DNA from: JALQTD01 sp965656785
Lineage (GTDB): Bacteria; Bacteroidota; Bacteroidia; Flavobacteriales_D; Sanyastnellaceae
DNA length: 64,000 nucleotides
NCBI GenBank assembly: GCA_965656785.1
Contig: CBFHLY010000008.1
Coordinates: forward strand, 38,089 to 102,088
Direction: 5' to 3'
How positions within the stretch are numbered: the stretch's first letter is position 1; each line of letters opens with the position of its first letter. Position numbers and translations under genes: made by a program. Shown here piece after piece: positions 1-7,885 of this stretch. The notes under the pieces are model-generated. The model was not told where the DNA came from, did no database searches, and saw nothing but the letters and a program-made list of their open reading frames with translations.

Positions 1-1952
1 ATGACCAGGTCCACGCCATTCTGGATGTCGCATTGCGCGATGAGCCGCGCTTGGTCCACATCACCGAGTTCCGTAGCGCTCACGGAAGCGTCGGCGAGTT
101 GGTAGACCAAATACCCTTCAAACGCATAACTCCGCTCCGCATCCGTCAACGCCGTCCCGTCCTGCAACGTCTTCGGAATGGACGGGTCGAGGGCGGTGTA
201 CGTCTCTTCGAAGTTGTTCGAAAGCGGGTTGTTGTTCGTCAAGTAGAGGATGAGCTCGTTCTCGAGTTCCTGCACAAGCACGTCCGGCGCATCCGGACCG
301 CTGACGATTTCGAAGCAGTTGTCGAACAGGGCTTGGGCCTTGTCGTCGGCGATGCGCAGCAGTTCAACGCTTTGGAACGGATCGCCGCTCGAAGCGCGCG
401 CCCACACCATCCCCACCGTGATGTTGTTGTAATCCCCGGGCGCCAACGTGAACGGCCCTGCACTTTGCAAGAAGAGCCGGTCACCCGGCGGGTTGCCCGA
501 ACTGACTTCGGTCCACGGCTCGACGTTGGCGCCTTGCGTGCCCCAGGCAAACGGGTCGGTGTCCCCCGGGAACATGTAATCCGCTGGAATGTCGAGGTTT
601 GCCCCCGTGGCAGGCGTCAACCCGTCCCCGCCGTACGCCATGCGCTGCCCGTTCTTCCAGTAGCCCCGCATGTAATTGTAGTACTGAGCGGCAAGCGTGG
701 GCTGCCCGTTGATGCCGGCGTTCCAGTTGTAGTAAAGGAACTTCCGCATGCCGTACCGCTCGTTGTCCACCACCCCATCGCCGTACCCTATGCCGATGCC
801 CTCGTACGGAATGCCCAGCGAGTCCACCGCATCGGAAAAGACCTCGGTCAGCGGGTTGTCCACCGAATCCGCATCTTGGTACGGCCCTTCGAAAAAGTCC
901 ACCCCCATCGCCGGCGGGTTCTCCCCGTAGCCCAGCGAGTAGGACGTCGGCTCATCGAACGCATCGCCGTTGTACGCGTAGCCCAAGCCGCGCCGCACGT
1001 CGACGCCCACGTAATCGTCCACGTGGCCGCCGAGGTCGCAGTCGACCCACTGGGCGAAATAGGTTTGGGTCAGGGTTTGGGTCCCCTGGTTGATCAACAC
1101 GTAGTTGTAAAACTGCATGTTGTTCACCTCATCGTTCGTCGAAAACGCAAACGCCTGAGCGCGCACTTCCATCCCGATGGGCTCGCCTTGCGACTCGGAG
1201 TGGACGTTGCCTTTGTCGTTGAAAATCCAGTAGAACGTTTGGTCGCCGTAGAGCGGAACCGGGTCCTCGCGGCGGCGCTGTCCGCAGTCGATTTCCTGCA
1301 AGAAGTCGTACCACGGGTAGTCGCCCGCCGCGGGGTCGTAAAAGCCGTCGCCGTTGTAATCGTAGAAGGGCGAGAGGAAGTAATCTTGGTCGAGGGCGAC
1401 GTTGCCGTGTGCGGGGTAGTCGAAGAAGTAGCTCGGGATGCTGTAGCCGTTCGGGAATTCCTCGGCCAAATCGCATTCCGGATCCCCCACGCAGTCGAAG
1501 TACTGCCGGTGGCGCATCGCGTCCGCCCGCTGCAAGATGACGAACCGATCGTACTCGCTGCAGGTGCTCGGATCCACTTCCGCCGACCCGTCGTTCGTCA
1601 AAGGCCCAGGCCAAAAATCATTCCCCGTCGTCCGATACCGCACCGCCGCCAGCTTCAACTGCTGGTCCGGGCTGATGCCACCGAGCCACAAGGCCCCGCC
1701 GTACACCACGCTCACTCCGTCTTCCTTCGGCACCATGAACGCCCCCTTGTCGATGGCGCGGTCGTACCACAGCGACCCCCCGTTTTCGATGAGCGCCCGC
1801 ACGTTGTTCCATTCGAGGTCGCGAAGGGCCGTTGCCGGTGCACAAGCCGCGGCGCGCTGCGGGGGCTGGGCGGAAGGCGCCGGAACGGGCAGGCCCTTTT
1901 GGGCCGACAAGGGGCCACTGAGGACGAGGAACAAGGCGAGGAAACGGTTCAT
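1..1952 (-). CDS. Large secreted T9SS-type surface protein, N-terminal part (partial)
   Basis: The frame starts at ATG 1952-1950 and stays open for about 650 codons until it runs off the left edge, so the C-terminus is missing. Residues 1-18 (MNRFLALFLVLSGPLSAQ) form a clear signal peptide. The mature part is rich in Tyr, Asp, Gly and Asn, with segments such as ALWLGGI, PFYDYNGDGFYDP and NNITVGMVWARA. From memory these mark the large (about 1000-1200 aa) secreted proteins of Flavobacteriales that end in a type IX secretion sorting domain; here that domain would lie outside the window. It is probably exported and surface-attached. No enzymatic motif is recognisable and no function is proposed. 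A -7 promoter element lies 26 nt upstream of the start codon. The gene is transcribed in the same direction as the helicase-nuclease gene that ends at 2001. Confidence 0.75.
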   Translation of the reverse strand, partial: MNRFLALFLVLSGPLSAQKGLPVPAPSAQPPQRAAACAPATALRDLEWNNVRALIENGGSLWYDRAIDKGAFMVPKEDGVSVVYGGALWLGGISPDQQLKLAAVRYRTTGNDFWPGPLTNDGSAEVDPSTCSEYDRFVILQRADAMRHRQYFDCVGDPECDLAEEFPNGYSIPSYFFDYPAHGNVALDQDYFLSPFYDYNGDGFYDPAAGDYPWYDFLQEIDCGQRRREDPVPLYGDQTFYWIFNDKGNVHSESQGEPIGMEVRAQAFAFSTNDEVNNMQFYNYVLINQGTQTLTQTYFAQWVDCDLGGHVDDYVGVDVRRGLGYAYNGDAFDEPTSYSLGYGENPPAMGVDFFEGPYQDADSVDNPLTEVFSDAVDSLGIPYEGIGIGYGDGVVDNERYGMRKFLYYNWNAGINGQPTLAAQYYNYMRGYWKNGQRMAYGGDGLTPATGANLDIPADYMFPGDTDPFAWGTQGANVEPWTEVSSGNPPGDRLFLQSAGPFTLAPGDYNNITVGMVWARASSGDPFQSVELLRIADDKAQALFDNCFEIVSGPDAPDVLVQELENELILYLTNNNPLSNNFEETYTALDPSIPKTLQDGTALTDAERSYAFEGYLVYQLADASVSATELGDVDQARLIAQCDIQNGVDLV

Positions 1953-1970
1953 GGCGCTCGGTTTGTGCAG

Positions 1971-1978
1971 CCAAATTA
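1971..1978 (-). promoter_or_regulatory. -7 promoter element TAATTTGG for the secreted protein at 1-1952
   Basis: It matches the Bacteroidota TAnnTTTG element with one mismatch. The first T lies 26 nt upstream of the ATG, the same spacing seen at six other genes in this window. Confidence 0.5.
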
Positions 1979-2000
1979 ACAACTCCGAGCGAGTTTGCGT

Positions 2001-5000
2001 TCACCGCTTCACTTCCACGAGTTCGTCCGTTTCCGTGTAGTACAGCAGGCCCCGAACGGGCTCGCCGCCATCGCCCGCTACCGCTTCCATGTAGGTGCGG
2101 ACCTGTGCATGGTGCTTCTTCGCGGGCGCACCCGTTTTGTAATCGAGCACTGCCCAGCCCTCGTCGGTGCGCACCACCCGGTCGGGCCGACCGATCTCGC
2201 CGCTGGGAAGCCAAAACGAACGCTCAAGTTCCACCGCAACCCCGTCGGCGAAGAACGGCCGGAGGGCCTCCGATTCAATGAGGCGATTCAAGGTCGACTC
2301 CAGCCAGTCCCGGTCATCGGCCGACCAAGCCAGGGACTGCCGAATGCGGTGGATGAGGGGCGGCAGGTCGGCGGTGGTGCGGATTTGGCCCAACACGCTG
2401 TGCAAGGCATCCCCTCGCTGCCGCGCACTCAAACCGCCGCCCGACCACCAATCCCGCGCAGGCTCCACCACGAGCGCCTTCACCGGCACGCCCAGCACAA
2501 GCCCTCCCACCTGCACGGCCACGGGCTGCTCCGTGGCCTGGCGCGCCTTCCGCACCGCGGGCTTGAACTCCGGATCGAGTTCCACCGCCCCCGGCGCGGG
2601 CTCATGCGCCCACGCTTCCTCGTCCCGCAACGAACGGCCAAACGCCCGCTCCACCGCGCGCTCCATGACTTCCGTGATGGTGAACGGCGCCTGCTCCGCC
2701 CGCGGTTTGGGATCCTTCGGCAACGGCTTCAAACTGAACAGGATTTCCATCGCGTGCTTCGGCCGCGTCATCCCCACATACAACACGTTCAATTCATCCA
2801 GCAGCTCCTTGTGGTACTCGTCGTACATGACGTCGTCGCGCACCGTGTCTTTGAGTTCACTCGGCTGGAACAACGCCACCGGCAACCCGAAGAGCGACTC
2901 GTCCAACTCCACGGGTTGGTGCCGTTCGAAGCGGTTGCTGCCCTCCTTCGCGCGGATGGGTAGCAGCACCACGGGGAAGGCTTGGCCCTTTGCTTTGTGG
3001 ATGGTCTTGATGCGCACGGCCTCGGGCTGTTCGGCGGAACGGATGCTCAATTTGTAGCCGTCGCGGTCCCACTTTTCCAAGAACCCGGGAATGCCCGATT
3101 CTTCCGCTCGGTTCACCGCTTGCGCCAGTTCGAGCAAGCCCTCGACGTAAGCTTGGTGGCCCCGGTCCCAGCCCAATTCCGCGATGATGTGGCCGATGAG
3201 GCCCACGAGCGGCTCGGTCGTCCAGTCGCGAAGGTTCAACGTCGGACACACCGCGTCGATGAGTCCTTCCAAGTCGAACACGATGCGGGTTCGCTCCTCC
3301 CCTTCGGCGGTCAGGTACGCCTCCTCTTTCCGATGCCGTTCCAGCAATTCCGCTTCGCTGGCCGTGGCGTCGAGCGCGCAGTGGCACTGCAGGAATTGCA
3401 CGCCGTGGCCGAAGTGATTCGGTTCGAGGATGGAACGCAGGAGGGCGATCACGCCGAGGGGCACCGGGTGGCGGCCGAGCTGCAGGCTGTCGTCCGTGAA
3501 CGTCTTGATGTTCGCGGCGAGGAGGGCGCGCGCGATGTCCGCGCCTTCGCCATTCGTCCGCACGAGGATCGCGCAATCGGAGGGTTGGTAGCGGCGTTCG
3601 AGGCCGCCGTCGCGGTGGTAGGTGTGGTGGCGGGTGCCGTCTTCGTCTTCGCGGGTTTCGATTTGGCCTCCGATGTAGTGGACCAAACGCCGCAGCACCC
3701 ACTCCACGCTCGCCGCATCGTACTCCGCGCGGTTCGCCGCCACCACCGACTCGACGTTCACCTCGCCGGGCTGCTCCGTGTGCGCGAACTGCCGGCCGCC
3801 GCGATAGACCGCGGCCAAATCCGGGCGTAAATCCGACTGCACCGCCTCGTAGAGCGAGTTGTTCCACGCGATGATGTGCTGGCGCGACCGGTGGTTCGTG
3901 TTCAACGCATCGTACCGGTGCTCCTCGTCGAGCTTGAGTTCGTGCTCCCGGAGCGTCGGGCTGAGGTTGCGCCCGACGAGCTTCGGCAACTGCTCGAGCT
4001 GCCGGTAATCCCCGTTGCGCCACCGGTAAATCGCCTGCTTCGCATCGCCCACAACGAGGCATTGGTTCCGGTCGGCGATCAAATCCGCCACGAGCGGGAC
4101 GAGGTTGTGCCACTGGGTGATGGACGTGTCCTGGAACTCGTCGATGAACAGGTGGTTGTACTTGACGCCGAGGCGTTCAAAAATGAACGGCGTGGGGTTG
4201 TTTTGGACAATGTGCGCGATGTGCGCGTTCAGGCTCTGCAGCAGCCGCGCGTTTTCCTCCACCTCGTACGCCTTGAGCTCCGCGCGCAATGCAACCAGGG
4301 AGCCGATGTAGAACACCTTGTTTTCCAGCTTCATGAGCAGCCGATTCACCGGGGCCAAACCCCCGACAAACTCCCGCTCATGAAAGTCCCTCGCTTCCAT
4401 GATCGCGGGCAGAGCGGCATCCACGGACGCCAGCACCGCCGCCGACTCGCCCTTCTTTGTGAACACCGCCGACTCGAACTGCCCCTCGAGCCGCTTGCCC
4501 GGGACGTTTTTGAACCCGTCCCCCTTCGCCGCCAGCCGCTTCAACCAATTCGGCACGTCGTTGTAGGAAAACTTCTTATCGATCAGGTCGTTCGCTTCGA
4601 TGGCCACAAGAGCGGCCTCCGCGAGCTCCTTCATCTTGCGGCGGCGGGCCTTGTTCCGCTGGGCCAAGAGGTCGTGCAGGTCAATGAAGTACTTCGGCGT
4701 GAAAACCGGGTTGCCGTGTTCGTCCTCGCGCTCCAGCGCGTCCAAATCCGCGAGCGACCGCTCGTCCCCGAGCAACTTCCCGAACTCGACGAGCTGCTTG
4801 CGCAACCGGATGTCCTGCTCTTCGACCAACAACCGCCGGGTGAACTGGAGCATCATTTCGGAGAGCTCCGGGTGGTCGGGGTGGCCCACTTTTTCGAGGA
4901 GTCGGTCGACGGCGCCTTCGACCATTTGGTCCAGCGAAAGCTCCACCCGGAAATCCTCCTCCAGCGCGAGCTCCCGGGCAAAACTCCGGACCAACCGGCT

Positions 5001-5345
5001 CACGAAGCTGTCGATGGTCATCACGGAAAAATCCTCGTACCGGTGCAGCATCGTCCGCCGCACGGCCACCGCCCGCTGCTGCAAAATCCGCGGCTCCAGG
5101 CCCATCGCCGCCTCGATCGTGGCGTACAAATCCCCGTCTGCACGCGCCACTTCATCGATGCCCGCGAGGATCCGCTCGCGCATCTCCATGGCCGCATTCC
5201 GCGTGAACGTGATGGCGAGGATGCGGCGGAAGTAGTCCGGCTCGGCCGAGCGCAAGCAACACATCAAGTATTCCTGCACCAACCGGAAGGTCTTGCCGGA
5301 GCCAGCCGAAGCGCTGATGATGAGAAAAGAACCAGGATTTTTCAT
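2001..5345 (-). CDS. AddA-like UvrD-family helicase with C-terminal PD-(D/E)XK nuclease
   Basis: This 1114-aa ATP-dependent 3'-5' DNA helicase-nuclease probably processes double-strand breaks, working with the AddB-like protein at 16746-19565. Visible superfamily-1 motifs are Walker A SASAGSGKT (residues 11-19), motif II FIDEFQDT (about 399-406), VGDAKQAIYRWR (about 431), an NTNHRS motif, KTIHKAKG (about 780) and LYVGMTRPK. A RecB-type nuclease motif, GRPDRVV followed by LDYKTG near residue 1067, ends the protein. ATG 5345 places the Walker motif at the N-terminus as in the family; an upstream in-frame extension to 5396 adds only unrelated residues. In many bacteria addA and addB are adjacent, but here they are about 11 kb apart. 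The gene is divergent from the mbnP-like gene. Confidence 0.9.
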   Translation of the reverse strand: MKNPGSFLIISASAGSGKTFRLVQEYLMCCLRSAEPDYFRRILAITFTRNAAMEMRERILAGIDEVARADGDLYATIEAAMGLEPRILQQRAVAVRRTMLHRYEDFSVMTIDSFVSRLVRSFARELALEEDFRVELSLDQMVEGAVDRLLEKVGHPDHPELSEMMLQFTRRLLVEEQDIRLRKQLVEFGKLLGDERSLADLDALEREDEHGNPVFTPKYFIDLHDLLAQRNKARRRKMKELAEAALVAIEANDLIDKKFSYNDVPNWLKRLAAKGDGFKNVPGKRLEGQFESAVFTKKGESAAVLASVDAALPAIMEARDFHEREFVGGLAPVNRLLMKLENKVFYIGSLVALRAELKAYEVEENARLLQSLNAHIAHIVQNNPTPFIFERLGVKYNHLFIDEFQDTSITQWHNLVPLVADLIADRNQCLVVGDAKQAIYRWRNGDYRQLEQLPKLVGRNLSPTLREHELKLDEEHRYDALNTNHRSRQHIIAWNNSLYEAVQSDLRPDLAAVYRGGRQFAHTEQPGEVNVESVVAANRAEYDAASVEWVLRRLVHYIGGQIETREDEDGTRHHTYHRDGGLERRYQPSDCAILVRTNGEGADIARALLAANIKTFTDDSLQLGRHPVPLGVIALLRSILEPNHFGHGVQFLQCHCALDATASEAELLERHRKEEAYLTAEGEERTRIVFDLEGLIDAVCPTLNLRDWTTEPLVGLIGHIIAELGWDRGHQAYVEGLLELAQAVNRAEESGIPGFLEKWDRDGYKLSIRSAEQPEAVRIKTIHKAKGQAFPVVLLPIRAKEGSNRFERHQPVELDESLFGLPVALFQPSELKDTVRDDVMYDEYHKELLDELNVLYVGMTRPKHAMEILFSLKPLPKDPKPRAEQAPFTITEVMERAVERAFGRSLRDEEAWAHEPAPGAVELDPEFKPAVRKARQATEQPVAVQVGGLVLGVPVKALVVEPARDWWSGGGLSARQRGDALHSVLGQIRTTADLPPLIHRIRQSLAWSADDRDWLESTLNRLIESEALRPFFADGVAVELERSFWLPSGEIGRPDRVVRTDEGWAVLDYKTGAPAKKHHAQVRTYMEAVAGDGGEPVRGLLYYTETDELVEVKR

Positions 5346-5392
5346 TTGTTGTGAGGGGTGACGCCGGTTCTTGACCGGGAAGCAACATTTCG

Positions 5393-5400
5393 CCAATTTA
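5393..5400 (-). promoter_or_regulatory. Possible -7 element TAAATTGG for the AddA-like gene
   Basis: It resembles TAnnTTTG with one mismatch and lies 55 nt upstream of the ATG. It is back to back with the mbnP element at 5408-5415, leaving 7 bp between them. Confidence 0.3.
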
Positions 5401-5407
5401 GGGGTCT

Positions 5408-5415
5408 TACCTTTG
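5408..5415 (+). promoter_or_regulatory. -7 promoter element TACCTTTG for the mbnP-mbnH-ykgJ operon
   Basis: This is an exact match to TAnnTTTG, 44 nt before the mbnP ATG, which predicts a leader of about 30 nt. Confidence 0.6.
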
Positions 5416-5451
5416 GAATCGGCGCGGTTTCACCTTCAACATGATCGGAAA

Positions 5452-6228
5452 ATGAAAAAAATGAACAACATCTCGGCCGGCCTTGCTGCGGTCACTGTCC
5501 TCCTCGTTGCGGGATGTTCGTTCCCGTATTTCACCCACCAAATCAACACGGGAACGTTGCGGTTGGACGTGGAAGCGACCTGGGAAGGCGAACCGTATGC
5601 GCTCGGTGACGTGGCGGTGGATTACGCGGGCCACCCCATTCAACTCCACAACCTCCAGGCCTACATCAGCCGCGTGGAGTTGCGCGATGCATCAGGCGAA
5701 TGGATCGGGAACGACCGGGAATACGAGGTGAATTTGGTCGACTTTTCGGTGGAATCTCCACGCATCGTGGAGCCGTTTCCTACCGGCCAATACAACGCCA
5801 TTCGCTTCGGCCTCGGCCTTCCCCCCGACATCAATGGCCAGGTCAGCCCCTCCGATTTCCCGAACGACAACCCGCTCAGCGTCGAAGGGTCTGCGGGCAT
5901 GTTTTGGACGTGGCTCACGGGGTACATCTTTTTTAAGTATGAAGGCCGAGCGGGCGCGGTCGGCAGCGAACTGCTGAGCGAGCCGATTGCCTACCACTGC
6001 GGCACGGACAGCAGTTACCGGGTGGTGACGTTCGAGTTGGAGAACGACCTGTGGATTTGGGAACAACAACCCACAGCGATGCAGTTGCAGTTCGATGCCG
6101 CGCAAGCACTTTACGCAACAGAGCCCATCAACGTCATCGACTACCCCATCACGCACAACGGACCCGGTGACACGCTTGCGCTCGCGCTCATGGACAACAT
6201 CGCCGCCTCGTGGCACCTGGTAAAATGA
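5452..6228 (+). CDS. mbnP: MbnP-family copper-binding lipoprotein
   Basis: The 258-aa protein starts at ATG 5452 (a second ATG is at 5461). It has a lipoprotein signal ending in the lipobox LVAGC, with the lipidated Cys at residue 22, so it should be anchored to a membrane. The mature part reads as the MbnP family: LQAYISRVEL, then EPFPTGQYNAIRFGLGL, then the Trp-rich segment MFWTWLTGYIFFKYEG. MbnP proteins bind copper, and in the characterised methanotroph system a conserved Trp is oxidised to kynurenine by the partner MbnH; which Trp that would be here cannot be settled by eye. The stop overlaps the start of the diheme MbnH-like gene (ATGA), so the two are translationally coupled, which strongly supports the pairing. 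I see no methanobactin precursor, so the role is probably general copper binding or storage. Confidence 0.85.
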   Translation: MKKMNNISAGLAAVTVLLVAGCSFPYFTHQINTGTLRLDVEATWEGEPYALGDVAVDYAGHPIQLHNLQAYISRVELRDASGEWIGNDREYEVNLVDFSVESPRIVEPFPTGQYNAIRFGLGLPPDINGQVSPSDFPNDNPLSVEGSAGMFWTWLTGYIFFKYEGRAGAVGSELLSEPIAYHCGTDSSYRVVTFELENDLWIWEQQPTAMQLQFDAAQALYATEPINVIDYPITHNGPGDTLALALMDNIAASWHLVK

Positions 6229-7319
6229 ACCGGTTGATGTGGGTGACCGCGGTGGTGGTGTGCGCGGTGGGCTGCAGCCGCTGCACAGACCCGGTGGAGT
6301 GCGCGGACTGCTATCCGGAGCCGACGCCCTACGAGTTGGACATTCCGGCGTTCTTTCCGCCGATGGACATTCCGGCGGACAACCCGATGACGGTGGAGGG
6401 CGTGGAGTTGGGACGGTACTTGTTTTGGGATCCGAACTTGTCGGCGGACGGGACCGTTTCGTGCGGCTCGTGCCACTTGCCGAGCGCTTCGTTTTCCGAT
6501 CCGGCGCCCGTGAGCACTGGGGTGGGCGGCGCGCAGGGTGTGCGGAATTCCATGGTGCTCGTGAACGTGGGATGGTCGCCGAGTTTCTTTTGGGACGGGC
6601 GCTCGGTGACGTTGGAGGATCAAGTCCAAATCCCCATCCCCCATCCCGACGAGATGGCCCTGCCTTGGCACGAAGCCTTGGCCCGCCTTGAAGCGGACCC
6701 CGACTACCCTGGCCGATTTGGCGCGGCGTTTGGCGACCCCGAAATCACCCAAGAACGGACGGCCAAAGCCCTCGCCCAATTCGTGCGCACGCTGATTTCC
6801 AAGGACTCCAAATACGACCGCTGGCGCCGGGGCGAAACGAGCCTGACGGACAGTGAATTCAACGGATACGAGATGTTCCTGCGCGAAGGCGGCGACCCGG
6901 AAACCACGCCCGGCGGGCAATTTGGGGGCGACTGCTTCCATTGCCACAACGAAGCGGGAACGCTGTTCACCGACCACCTGTTCCGGAACAACGGCCTCGA
7001 CGCGTCGTTCGAGGCCGATGCGGGACTCGCGGGCGTGACGGGCATGCCGCTGGATTCGGGCCGGTTCAAGACGCCGACCCTGCGGAACGTGGCGCTTTCG
7101 GCGCCGTACATGCACGATGGGCGGTTTGCCACGCTGGAGGAGGTCATCGAGCACTACAATTCGGGCGGCGTGCCTTCGAGCACCATCGACCCGTTCATGA
7201 AGTACACGACCGGTGGTTTGGCCTTGAGCCCGGTCCAAAAAGCAGACCTCATCGCCTTCCTCCACACCCTCACCGACACGGTGTTCATCCACAACCCGGC
7301 CTTCCGCGATCCGCGATGA
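6225..7319 (+). CDS. mbnH: MbnH-like diheme cytochrome c peroxidase family enzyme
   Basis: The 364-aa protein starts at ATG 6225, which overlaps the mbnP stop. The N-terminus has a hydrophobic signal with several Cys (VVCAVGC), so it may be a lipoprotein. Two c-type heme motifs are present, CGSCH near residue 80 and CFHCH near residue 237, spaced as in the bacterial cytochrome c peroxidase/MauG family. Other family features are GVELGRYLFWDP, FFWDGR, RFKTPTLRNVALSAPYMHDG and the closing ALSPVQKADLIAFLHTL. In this family the partner of MbnP oxidises a Trp in the copper protein. Adjacency and overlap with mbnP make that role more likely than peroxide removal. The stop overlaps the start of the cysteine-cluster gene at 7316. 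Confidence 0.88.
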   Translation: MNRLMWVTAVVVCAVGCSRCTDPVECADCYPEPTPYELDIPAFFPPMDIPADNPMTVEGVELGRYLFWDPNLSADGTVSCGSCHLPSASFSDPAPVSTGVGGAQGVRNSMVLVNVGWSPSFFWDGRSVTLEDQVQIPIPHPDEMALPWHEALARLEADPDYPGRFGAAFGDPEITQERTAKALAQFVRTLISKDSKYDRWRRGETSLTDSEFNGYEMFLREGGDPETTPGGQFGGDCFHCHNEAGTLFTDHLFRNNGLDASFEADAGLAGVTGMPLDSGRFKTPTLRNVALSAPYMHDGRFATLEEVIEHYNSGGVPSSTIDPFMKYTTGGLALSPVQKADLIAFLHTLTDTVFIHNPAFRDPR

Positions 7320-7819
7320 CGGACGAGCAACGGAACGCCCTGCAGGCCGCGGCCACGGCGCAACGCAGCATCAACGCGCAGTTCCAAAAATGGAAGCGCA
7401 AGCCGCTGAAGGACCTCGACGAGCGGTTCCACGCGGCGCACGAGGCGGCCTTCGAACGGATGGACTGCTTGACCTGCGGCAACTGCTGCCGGACGACGAG
7501 CCCCATCATCCGCGAGCGCGACCTCGACCGGCTCGCGAAGCACCTCCGGGTGAAGCCCGGCGCCCTCATCGACGCGCACCTTCGGATGGACGAAGATGGG
7601 GACTGGGTGTTTCGGGGGGCGCCGTGCCCGTTTTTGGACCTGGAAGACAACCGCTGCTCCGTCTACGAACACCGGCCGCAGGCGTGCCGGGAATACCCGC
7701 ACACCGACCGGAAACACATCGCGGGAATCCTGCCGTTAACGGCGCGCAATGCCGCGATTTGCCCAGCCGTTGCAGAGGTCGTTGTGCAGGTCGTTGATGC
7801 CTCCGAACACCCCAAATAA
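7316..7819 (+). CDS. YkgJ-family cysteine-cluster (putative metal-binding) protein
   Basis: The 167-aa cytoplasmic protein starts at ATG 7316, overlapping the mbnH stop. The cysteine pattern CLTCGNCCRT, then CPFLD, CSVYEHRPQACREYP and a final CPAV is typical of the YkgJ/CxxCxxCC family, which is thought to bind zinc or an Fe-S cluster. No reaction is known for most members. The position as third gene of the mbnP-mbnH operon, with overlapping starts, suggests a link to metal handling, but that is inference from context. Confidence 0.85.
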   Translation: MTDEQRNALQAAATAQRSINAQFQKWKRKPLKDLDERFHAAHEAAFERMDCLTCGNCCRTTSPIIRERDLDRLAKHLRVKPGALIDAHLRMDEDGDWVFRGAPCPFLDLEDNRCSVYEHRPQACREYPHTDRKHIAGILPLTARNAAICPAVAEVVVQVVDASEHPK

Positions 7820-7885
7820 CCCGACGAATCCTCCTCGTCAACCACCGGATGTAACCAACCCGTGCGCTTTTCCGTAAAGGAGCGC

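Noticed and set aside
33..1979. A 648-codon plus-strand open frame at the left edge
   Set aside because: The opposite strand encodes a protein with a signal peptide and typical Flavobacteriales secreted-protein motifs plus a promoter element; the plus frame is Arg/Val/Pro-rich without motifs.
7862..7885. GTG 7862 as the start of the PKD adhesin
   Set aside because: ATG 7886 gives a proper signal peptide without a charged eight-residue extension.
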